Of a stretch of DNA of 64,000 bases, positions 18,108 to 24,494 are shown piece by piece; positions within the stretch are counted from its first letter, which is position 1; each line of letters starts with the position of its first letter. The stretch spans positions 545,222 to 609,221 of the forward strand of contig SWDS01000006.1 of the NCBI GenBank assembly GCA_005116745.1. Reading direction: 5' to 3'. The DNA comes from Nitrospira sp. Lineage in GTDB: Bacteria > Nitrospirota > Nitrospiria > Nitrospirales > Nitrospiraceae. The notes below the pieces were generated by a model that was given only the letters and a program-made list of their open reading frames with translations, ran no database searches and was not told the origin of the DNA. The translations under genes were made by a program, and so were the position numbers.

Positions 18108-18881
18108 ATGGGATTGATGCGAGCGACCGTTCGAGTCTGTGTGGTAAGTCTCGTGGCGAGCAGTCTGTTCAGCGGTTCGGCGGAGGCATTGAAGCCCAAA
18201 GAAGCAACAGGACAGGGAAATAAGAAAGGGAAACAGATTTACGAGCAAAGTTGCCTGTTCTGCCATGGAGTCAATGGGAAGGGTGATGGGCCGGCGGCAT
18301 TCTTCAACGCGGCCTATATGGCGCCGAGACCGACGGATTTTACCGTCGGTAGCTTTAAGTTCCGATCGACTCCATCAGGCGAGCTGCCGATGGACCAGGA
18401 CCTGTTCCGTACCGTGACGCGGGGTGTGCCCGGCTACATGCCGTCGTTCCGCAGCCTGACCGAGCAGGAGCGGTGGAGTGTAATCAGCTACATCAAGACA
18501 TTCTATCCCGGGTTCCAGAAGGAAAAGCCGGAGTCGATTCCATTGACTGTGTCGCCTGTTCCGTCGACTCCGGAGAGCATCGAGCGCGGTCGCATGGCCT
18601 ATTTCGACTCCGGCTGCCAAGGGTGCCATGGGGATGATGCGGATGGAGAGGGGACCTTGGCTCGTGCGAAGGAATTGATGGATCAGAGCGGATTGCCGAT
18701 CAGGCCTGGAGATTTGACGAGTCGGTCCTCATTGAAAAACGGCTCGGCGCCACAAGATTTGTATCGTTCGATCATGACAGGCTTAGACGGAACTCCTCAT
18801 CCATCGTTCCTGGGTCAGTATGCTAATAAGGAAGAAGAAATCTGGCATCTTGTGAATTATCTTCTCTCTCTCTCCGAATAG
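18108..18881 (+). CDS. Periplasmic diheme cytochrome c
   Basis: A 257-residue exported protein with a signal peptide to about residue 27 (VCVVSLVASSLFSGSAEA). Two class I cytochrome c domains follow: CLFCH at 49-53 with a Met ligand candidate in YMPSF near 105, and CQGCH at 170-174 with HPSFLGQY downstream. Each domain ends in the usual helix (WSVISYIKTFY; WHLVNYLLSLSE). It lies directly behind the heme-bearing porin and probably shuttles electrons in the periplasm. It may act with that porin; the terminal partner is not in the window. Confidence 0.88.
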   Translation: MGLMRATVRVCVVSLVASSLFSGSAEALKPKEATGQGNKKGKQIYEQSCLFCHGVNGKGDGPAAFFNAAYMAPRPTDFTVGSFKFRSTPSGELPMDQDLFRTVTRGVPGYMPSFRSLTEQERWSVISYIKTFYPGFQKEKPESIPLTVSPVPSTPESIERGRMAYFDSGCQGCHGDDADGEGTLARAKELMDQSGLPIRPGDLTSRSSLKNGSAPQDLYRSIMTGLDGTPHPSFLGQYANKEEEIWHLVNYLLSLSE

Positions 18882-19026
18882 GTCGATTGTTGAGAAAGTT
18901 GGCTGGTATTAGCCGTATCTTGTGTGGCCAGTTTTGTTCCAATCAAGGCCAGATCTCCCTCCCGGTCTGAAGAGAGTCGTCTAACTAAGCCTCGCAACAG
19001 TCACCGCAGAGCAAAATGGGACAGCT

Positions 19027-19150
19027 TGAGCTAGCCCGGGTTCCGTGGACACCAAGTTAAGACTCACTGAGCCGTCGCTTGAACTCTAACGGGCTCAGAT
19101 AACCAAGGTTCTGATGGAGCCGGTGGCGATTATAGAACCCTATTCTCATC
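19027..19150 (-). mobile_element. Remnant of an IS3-family insertion sequence (3' end)
   Basis: On the minus strand 19140-19057 encodes the last 27 residues of an IS3-type transposase OrfB: GFYNRHRLHQNLGYLSPLEF, then KRRLSES and a stop. This is the conserved end of the integrase core. Just beyond it TGAGCTAGCCCGGG (from 19027) resembles the terminal inverted repeat of IS3 elements. The rest of the element is missing; the remnant ends abruptly where the pheT fragment begins. Confidence 0.8.
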
Positions 19151-19155
19151 GGTGG

Positions 19156-19269
19156 AAGCCGGTCGGCGTCATCGGCGAGGTCTATCCGGAAGTCCTCGAA
19201 CGTTGGCAGATCTCCATGCCGGTGGTGGCGTTCGACGTGAACCTGTCGCAGCTGATAGCGCTTGGGTAG
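19156..19269 (+). pseudogene. Duplicate 3' fragment of archaeal-type pheT
   Basis: Positions 19156-19254 match 10899-10997, the end of pheT, at 93 of 99 bases. The encoded peptide is KPVGVIGEVYPEVLERWQIS followed by MPVVAFDVNLSQL, after which it diverges to IALG and a TAG at 19267-19269. Most mismatches are synonymous third positions, so the fragment derives from a once-functional, slightly divergent pheT. It abuts an IS3 remnant and converges on rplT. Confidence 0.85.
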
Positions 19270-19294
19270 GGACTGCCCCTAGAGCGATGGGGCG

Positions 19295-19332
19295 TGAAAG
19301 GGGGAGACGACACGTTGTCGGCTCCCCTTTCA
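19295..19332 (-). terminator. Hairpin downstream of rplT
   Basis: The left arm TGAAAGGGGGAGACGACA and right arm TGTCGGCTCCCCTTTCA form a stem of about 17 pairs with one bulge and one mismatch. It lies just past the rplT stop. There is no U-run on either strand, so it may act as a bidirectional or factor-assisted terminator or an RNA 3'-end stabiliser. Confidence 0.5.
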
Positions 19333-19357
19333 AACGATATTCGACTAGAGCGTAGAG

Positions 19358-19726
19358 TTATGCGGCGACAGGAGTCAGGTGTTGCTTGGCGAGGCCGCAC
19401 AACTTTTCAAAGCCCGCCGAATCTTTGATCGCCATATCCGACAAAATCTTTCGATCCAACAACACATTCGCTTTCTTCAATGCGTTGATGAACCGGCCGT
19501 AGGTCAGCCCTTGAGCCCGAACGCCAGCGCTGATGCGGGCAATCCACAATTGCCGGAAGTCTCGCTTCCGATTCTTGCGGCCCGTATAGGCATATGTCTG
19601 CCCCTTGTCGACGCTTTCTGTCGCTGAACGGAAGAGCCGACTCTTTCCGCCGTACTGGCCTGATGCCAGCTTAATCCGCTTCTTTCTCCGTTGCCGAGTT
19701 TTTGGCCCACCCTTAGCGCGAGGCAT
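19358..19726 (-). CDS. rplT: 50S ribosomal protein L20
   Basis: A 122-residue basic protein beginning MPRAKGGPKTRQRRKKRIKL, with RKRDFRQLWIARISAGVRAQGLTYGRFINALKKA, in pieces the standard L20 core. It binds 23S rRNA early in 50S assembly and in many bacteria represses its own operon. It is the last gene of the minus-strand thrS-infC-rpmI-rplT run. The usual following pheS-pheT are absent here and lie at 7.7-11 kb in archaeal form. Confidence 0.97.
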   Translation of the reverse strand: MPRAKGGPKTRQRRKKRIKLASGQYGGKSRLFRSATESVDKGQTYAYTGRKNRKRDFRQLWIARISAGVRAQGLTYGRFINALKKANVLLDRKILSDMAIKDSAGFEKLCGLAKQHLTPVAA

Positions 19727-19779
19727 AATTCATTACTCCTTTAAGGTCCTGAGACTCCTGCCATGAAATCATTGTCGCT

Positions 19780-19974
19780 CTATGCGTACGGGATCAGCCG
19801 GTTCAACGACGTGGTGACTGTCGGATCGACGACCGTGGACCCGCTCAGGCGGCGCTTTCGGTCGTGCCGCTTGCTGGTCAGTATGTGCCGCTTACCCGCC
19901 TTGCGGCGGACAATTTTTCCGCTTCCGGTCTTGGCAAATCGCTTGCTTGTCCCTTTATGGGTTTTCATTTTCAT
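19780..19974 (-). CDS. rpmI: 50S ribosomal protein L35
   Basis: A 64-residue L35: [20 protein letters not shown] at the start and [13 protein letters not shown] in the middle. The start at ATG 19974 is chosen because family members begin there and AAAGGAA lies just upstream; the frame continues 14 codons further without support. It sits between infC and rplT in the standard order. Confidence 0.96.
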   Translation of the reverse strand: MKMKTHKGTSKRFAKTGSGKIVRRKAGKRHILTSKRHDRKRRLSGSTVVDPTVTTSLNRLIPYA

Positions 19975-20016
19975 CGAGGATTCCTTTGGTTGATCGATCA
20001 CCGCATCGCGCGTCAA

Positions 20017-20523
20017 TTATTTGGGCGCCACAATCATAATCAAACTTCGTCCCTCCATGCGGGGGGCATACTCGATGGTGCCGGCTTGCGCCAATTGTTC
20101 AATGACGGAATTCATCACGGCCCGCCCCATTTCCTGATTGGCCATCTCCCGCCCGCGATATGTGAGGGTGACTTTGGTCTTATTGCCCTCTTCGAGGAAC
20201 GTTTTCATCTGCCGAACTTTAATTTCAAGGTCATGTTTATCGGTCCGTGGCCGTAACTTGATTTCCTTTACCTGCGTGGACTTTTGATGGCGCCGACTTT
20301 GATGGTCCTTTTTGCTCAACTCATACTTGTACTTCCCAAAGTCCATAATTCTACAGACCGGGGGGGTGGAGTTAGGAGCTACTTCCACCAAGTCATAGCC
20401 GCCTTCCTGAGCCTGTCGAAAGGCGTCCGGCGTCTGAAGGATGCCGAGTTGTTCTCCTTCCGGGCCAATGACACGAATTTCTCGGACTCGGATCTCACGA
20501 TTCACACGCAATTTGGGAACGAT
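20017..20523 (-). CDS. infC: Translation initiation factor IF-3, probable AUC start
   Basis: The protein (168 residues) has the IF-3 N-domain (LRVNREIRVREIRVIG, GYDLVEVAP, VCRIMDFGKYKYE) and C-domain (KLRPRTDKHDLEIKVRQM, TYRGREMANQEMG). IF-3 proofreads the start codon. No ATG or GTG lies in the right place. GAGGTGG is followed within a few bases by ATC GTT CCC AAA TTG, making ATC at 20523-20521 the best-placed start; TTG at 20511 would be about 18 bases from the ribosome-binding site. Rare AUU/AUC starts are known for infC and give autoregulation by IF-3 itself. thrS ends 15 bases upstream. Confidence 0.9.
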   Translation of the reverse strand: MVPKLRVNREIRVREIRVIGPEGEQLGILQTPDAFRQAQEGGYDLVEVAPNSTPPVCRIMDFGKYKYELSKKDHQSRRHQKSTQVKEIKLRPRTDKHDLEIKVRQMKTFLEEGNKTKVTLTYRGREMANQEMGRAVMNSVIEQLAQAGTIEYAPRMEGRSLIMIVAPK

Positions 20524-20538
20524 AGGCCACCTCTTTTT

Positions 20539-22467
20539 TTAATGTGCAGGTTGAAGTTCTCGCTGTGTGTGCGTGACCTCGGCTTGCAGAAGATCCAACA
20601 CTTCAGCCACTGTCTTGCTCCCTAAATTTGCCCCACTTCGGCCTCGTACCGAGAGAGTTCCATCCTGCATTTCACGATTCCCCGCGACCAACATGAATGG
20701 GACTTTCGCCTTTTCCGCTTCGCGAATCTTGAACCCGATCTTTTCGTTCCGGAGATCAGGCTCGACCCGAAAGCCAGCCGCCTTCAATTGCGCCACGACG
20801 GCCGCCACGTAGTCTTGCTGCTGATCGGTGATGTTCATGACGACGGCCTGTACCGGAGCCAGCCAGGTTGGGAACGCACCTCCGTAATGTTCAATCAGGA
20901 TACCGAAAAAACGCTCGATGGATCCCATCAAGGCGCGATGAATCATGATTGGGCGATGTGCTTTGCCGTCTTCTCCAATATAACTTAACTCAAATCGCTC
21001 TGGATTGTTGAAGTCCACCTGGACCGTGGAACATTGCCACGAGCGGCCCAATGCATCTTTGATCTTAATATCGATCTTCGGGCCGTAAAATGCCCCCCCG
21101 CCAGAATCAAGGTGGAAGGAGATGTTTCGACTCTTCAGGGCCGCTTCCAATGCGCTGGTGGCCAAGGTCCAATGTTCATCACCACCCACGGACTCTTTGG
21201 GCCGCGTGGACAAGAAGACGTCAAATTGGTGAAACCCGAATGTTTGCAAGACGAAAAATGTAAAGTCCAGGACCCGGCTGACCTCGTGTTCCATTTGATC
21301 CGGGCGGCAGAAGAGATGGGCATCATCCTGCGTGAATCCGCGTACCCGCATAAGCCCGTGCAGCACGCCGGTCCGTTCATAGCGGTAGACCGTTCCGAGT
21401 TCCCCATAGCGAATGGGGAGGTCTCGATAGCTGCGCAGGTGAGATTGGTAGATCATGATGTGGTACGGACAGTTCATCGGTTTCAGCTGGTACTCACTGC
21501 CTTCCAGCTTCATCGATGGGAACATGTTTTCCCGGTAGTAATCGAGGTGCCCGCTGGTTTTCCAGAGATCAAGGCGTGCGGTATGCGGTGAATAGACCAG
21601 CTGGTATCCGTCTCGAATATGTTGTTCTCGCCAGAAATTTTCAATCAACAGGCGGACTGTCGCACCTTTCGGGTGCCACAGGACCAGCCCGGGTCCAATT
21701 TCATCCTGAATGCTGATCAGATCCAAATCTTTTCCAACTTTTCTGTGGTCGCGCCGCTTAATTTCCTCAAGTCTGGCCATGTAGGCATCCACTTCCGCTT
21801 GTGTCGGAAAGGATGTTCCGTAGATCCGCTGTAACATCGGATTACGTTCATCGCCACGCCAATAGGCCCCACCCGTGGTGAGCAATTTTATGGCTCCGAT
21901 GACACCGGTAGTAGGAAGATGGGGGCCACGACAGAGATCCACGAAGTCACCCTGTGTGTAGGCGGTGATTGGCTCTCCATCGGGGAAGCCTTGAATTAGC
22001 TCGACCTTATAGTGCTCTCCACGGGACGTGAAGAAATCTATCGCATCCTGTTTTGAGAACTCCCGCCTTGTGATAGCGAGGTTACGCTTAATAATTTCAG
22101 CAGCGCGTTCTTCGATCCTCTGCAAGTCTTCTGGGGTAAAGGGGCGTTCGAAGGCGAAGTCGTAATAGAAACTATCTTCCAGGGCTGGGCCGATGGTCAG
22201 TTGTGCCGACGGAAAGAGTTCCTTGACTGCCTGGGCCATGAGGTGGGTGCTGCTGTGACGGTACACCTCACGGCCTTCTGCACTGTCGAACCGCAGTGCT
22301 TCGACGACTGAATTCCCAGACAGTGCGGACGATAAATCAACAACCGCTCCGTCTACTCTAGCTGCTAGAATATCTCTGCCAACGACACCTAGGTCAGACA
22401 GAGCACCACCCACTGTCACCCCGGTCTGAATGTCACCGCTTGGACCGTCTTTGACCGATATCTTCAT
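20539..22467 (-). CDS. thrS: Threonyl-tRNA synthetase
   Basis: A 642-residue class II enzyme. The order is TGS domain (1-63), the SAD editing domain (HSSTHLMAQAV; PHLPTTG), the catalytic core with zinc ligands in MNCPYHIMIYQSH and later His, motif 2 (RYERTGVLHGLMRVRGFTQDDAH), motif 3 (MIHRALMGSIERF), then the anticodon-binding domain (VVMNITDQQQDY; LRNEKIGFKIREAE). It charges tRNA-Thr and edits Ser-tRNA-Thr. It heads the ribosomal operon; a terminator hairpin separates it from tRNA-Val upstream. Confidence 0.98.
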   Translation of the reverse strand: MKISVKDGPSGDIQTGVTVGGALSDLGVVGRDILAARVDGAVVDLSSALSGNSVVEALRFDSAEGREVYRHSSTHLMAQAVKELFPSAQLTIGPALEDSFYYDFAFERPFTPEDLQRIEERAAEIIKRNLAITRREFSKQDAIDFFTSRGEHYKVELIQGFPDGEPITAYTQGDFVDLCRGPHLPTTGVIGAIKLLTTGGAYWRGDERNPMLQRIYGTSFPTQAEVDAYMARLEEIKRRDHRKVGKDLDLISIQDEIGPGLVLWHPKGATVRLLIENFWREQHIRDGYQLVYSPHTARLDLWKTSGHLDYYRENMFPSMKLEGSEYQLKPMNCPYHIMIYQSHLRSYRDLPIRYGELGTVYRYERTGVLHGLMRVRGFTQDDAHLFCRPDQMEHEVSRVLDFTFFVLQTFGFHQFDVFLSTRPKESVGGDEHWTLATSALEAALKSRNISFHLDSGGGAFYGPKIDIKIKDALGRSWQCSTVQVDFNNPERFELSYIGEDGKAHRPIMIHRALMGSIERFFGILIEHYGGAFPTWLAPVQAVVMNITDQQQDYVAAVVAQLKAAGFRVEPDLRNEKIGFKIREAEKAKVPFMLVAGNREMQDGTLSVRGRSGANLGSKTVAEVLDLLQAEVTHTQRELQPAH

Positions 22468-22497
22468 GACGTACGGACTTGATCCACTAGTGCAAAA

Positions 22498-22538
22498 ACA
22501 AAAAAGGCACCGAGCCTTTAAGAGGCAAACCAGTGCCT
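22498..22538 (-). terminator. Intrinsic terminator between tRNA-Val and thrS
   Basis: On the minus strand AGGCAC ... GTGCC encloses a second small hairpin (GCCT-CTTA-AGGC type) and is followed by a run of six T residues and another T-rich patch. It should terminate the tRNA transcript, or act as an attenuator for thrS if transcription reads through. Confidence 0.7.
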
Positions 22539-22547
22539 CAGCCAGAA

Positions 22548-22622
22548 TGGTAGGCGCGGACGGTCTTGAACCGTCGACCTCTACCGTGTCAAGGTAGCGC
22601 TCTCCCCCTGAGCTACGCGCCT
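22548..22622 (-). tRNA. tRNA-Val (GAC)
   Basis: A 75-base cloverleaf on the minus strand: acceptor AGGCGCG paired with CGCGCCT, D arm GCTC-GAGC, anticodon loop TTGACAC giving GAC, T arm GACGG-TTCAAGA-CCGTC, discriminator A and encoded CCA. It reads the GUC and GUU codons. Confidence 0.94.
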
Positions 22623-22768
22623 ATCAAGAGAGGGGGCATGCTAATATAGCCTCACTGACACTGTCAAGAAAACGAAAGAGCAAGCCTCATTCCCTCAGCT
22701 AGCTGAAAGACATTGGCCCGTCTCTTTCAATCATCTCTTGAGGCGGCCACCCTACTGCGTACGGACGG

Positions 22769-23041
22769 TTATTTCACGGCCGAGCGAAGCTCTTTCCCAG
22801 CTGAAAACTTCGGGACCTTCGCTGCAGGGATTCGGAGTGATTCGCCTGTCCGTGGATTTCTTCCCATTCGTGCTTTTCGTTTTGAAATCGTAAAGGTGCC
22901 GAAATTGACGAGCGAGACGCGCTTCCCTTTTTTTAATGAGGACGTCACCGCCCCGGTGAGTGCCTCAAGGGCGGTTCCGGCCGCGACCTTCGTAATCCCA
23001 GCTGAAGCCGCCATCTTTGCGATCAGCTCTTCCTTTGTCAT
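22769..23041 (-). CDS. hup: HU-family DNA-binding protein
   Basis: A 90-residue HU homolog: MTKEELIAKMAASAG, SLKKGKRVSLVNFGTFTISK, ARMGRNPRTGESLRIPA and VPKFSAGKELRSAV. The DNA-intercalating Pro lies in the NPRTG arm. It is a nucleoid protein that bends DNA without strict sequence preference. An AAGGAGGG ribosome-binding site precedes the ATG. A second paralogue is encoded at 48655. Confidence 0.95.
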   Translation of the reverse strand: MTKEELIAKMAASAGITKVAAGTALEALTGAVTSSLKKGKRVSLVNFGTFTISKRKARMGRNPRTGESLRIPAAKVPKFSAGKELRSAVK

Positions 23042-23122
23042 GATGTCCCTCCTTCATGAGTGGTGAGAGATGTATATGGGAAGTGAGCCCCGTAGCACGT
23101 CTGTGGCAGTCTTGTTCACTCA

Positions 23123-23704
23123 CTATTGAGTAGCTCTCGCTTTCGTCTGCTTGACGGGGATGTGAAGATTCACGATTTTTTTCCGCAAGGTATTACGGTT
23201 GAGACCGAGAAGTGCAGCAGCCTGTATTTGATTACCCTTGGTCTCACGCAGCGCTGAAGTAATGAGAGGGCGTTCTACGGCGGAAATCAGAATCGGGTGA
23301 AGGTTTTTAGCTGATCCGTTTCGCATCCCCTTGACGAATTCCCCCATTTTCACCTCTAGATAACTCTCCAGGGAGGTGTCGTGGGATTTGTTCTGCTGGG
23401 GGCTGTCTGGCTGATTCATCAGCTGGATTACCGTCAACGTTTTTTTTAAGACAGCCTTAGACCCGCTGATACAAAGAGTGCGAGTAGGGTCGACGTGGTC
23501 ATGAAGCGTCTCAATCTGTTCCTGCCCGCCATGCGATTCCACCACGACGGTATCAAACCGATGTCGCGACGACTCCTTTTGAAAGGTCACAACATCCCGA
23601 GCGATCATCACGGAAGCGCCCTTGAATACCTGTCCCACCAGGGCCTGTATGGTCGTATCGTTTGTGAATAACAGAATAGTAAATGAAGATGATGCCACAG
23701 GCAT
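23123..23704 (-). CDS. Regulator with degenerate receiver and C-terminal Fis-type helix-turn-helix
   Basis: About 193 residues from ATG 23704; a GTG at 23716 is also in frame. The N-terminal ~100 residues have a receiver-like alternation (FTILLFTNDTTIQALVGQVF; DTVVVESHG; TRTLCISGS), but the acidic pocket and phospho-Asp are not evident. The C-terminus is a Fis/NtrC-type DNA-binding helix-turn-helix (LITSALRETKGNQIQAAALLGLNRN in part, TLRKKI). There is no AAA+ domain, so it resembles Fis or orphan NtrC tails. The target is unknown; it could be a nucleoid-type regulator, as it neighbours HU. Confidence 0.7.
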   Translation of the reverse strand: MPVASSSFTILLFTNDTTIQALVGQVFKGASVMIARDVVTFQKESSRHRFDTVVVESHGGQEQIETLHDHVDPTRTLCISGSKAVLKKTLTVIQLMNQPDSPQQNKSHDTSLESYLEVKMGEFVKGMRNGSAKNLHPILISAVERPLITSALRETKGNQIQAAALLGLNRNTLRKKIVNLHIPVKQTKARATQ

Positions 23705-24001
23705 GAAAGATACCACCCGAAGAAGAGGTCAGATTATTGCTTAGGGCGTACACGATGTCAATCTGATTTATAGATGCGATAGCCTTCCGTCCTGCTTCCT
23801 GTGTGGCTTTGCAGGCATGAAATGAATAGTAAAGATATGGACTTATGGTGCGCTCTCGATGTTCATGACTCCACTAACAAATAGCTTTGAATACTAAATG
23901 TCAGGATATGTGTAGACCTTCATTAAGGAAGTTTCTGGTGCCTTGACAGGTCAAGATGGGAGACGGTATATGTAACTCAATTCCGACAGGAATAATAAAG
24001 A

Positions 24002-24451
24002 ATGAAAGTGTCTATGCGTGCCACATACGGAATTATGGTAGCCGTTGATCTTGCCACATATGCAAAAGAAGCCCCAATTCAAGCGCGGGCTATCGCGAGG
24101 CGTCATGGGATTCCAGCTCGTTTTCTCGAACAGATTCTCCATGCGATGAAGAAGGCCGGGTTAGTCGAAAGCCAACGGGGTGCTCAAGGAGGCTATCTCC
24201 TCACGCATGAACCAGCAGCGATGTCGATCGCCGATATTTTCGAGGCATTGGAAGGGCCGGTCTTTCATCGGTCTTTTGTCGGTCAGCGAACACGTGATCG
24301 TCAAGCGACCAAGCCTGAACTGCTGCTCGGTGACGTCTGGGAGCAGGTTCAGCAGGCAGAGCGAAAAGTTCTCGAAAACGTGACGGTCGAACATTTGGCA
24401 ATGCGGTTACGAACGATCGATGCCCAGCGCAGTCCGATGTACCACATCTGA
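24002..24451 (+). CDS. Rrf2-family transcriptional regulator lacking cysteines
   Basis: A 149-residue winged-helix protein: MKVSMRATYGIMVAVDLA, IPARFLEQILHAMKKAGLV and RGAQGGYLL. Rrf2 members such as IscR and NsrR bind Fe-S clusters through three Cys; this protein contains none, like the cysteine-metabolism regulator CymR of Firmicutes. It lies 43 bases upstream of the sulfite reductase gene and a dyad lies between them, so it probably controls the sulfate-assimilation operon in response to sulfur supply. The ligand is inference. Confidence 0.85.
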   Translation: MKVSMRATYGIMVAVDLATYAKEAPIQARAIARRHGIPARFLEQILHAMKKAGLVESQRGAQGGYLLTHEPAAMSIADIFEALEGPVFHRSFVGQRTRDRQATKPELLLGDVWEQVQQAERKVLENVTVEHLAMRLRTIDAQRSPMYHI

Positions 24452-24455
24452 CTTA

Positions 24456-24476
24456 GGAGGCTCCTCTCCAGAGGAG
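24456..24476 (+). promoter_or_regulatory. Inverted repeat before sulfite reductase
   Basis: CTCCTCT-CC-AGAGGAG (24461-24476) forms a perfect 7-bp dyad, with AGGAG just upstream able to pair alternatively with CTCCT. It could be the operator of the Rrf2 protein, or an RNA hairpin acting on translation of the next gene, whose own ribosome-binding site AGGAG follows at about 24481. Confidence 0.4.
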
Positions 24477-24494
24477 ATATAGGAGAGCGGTATT

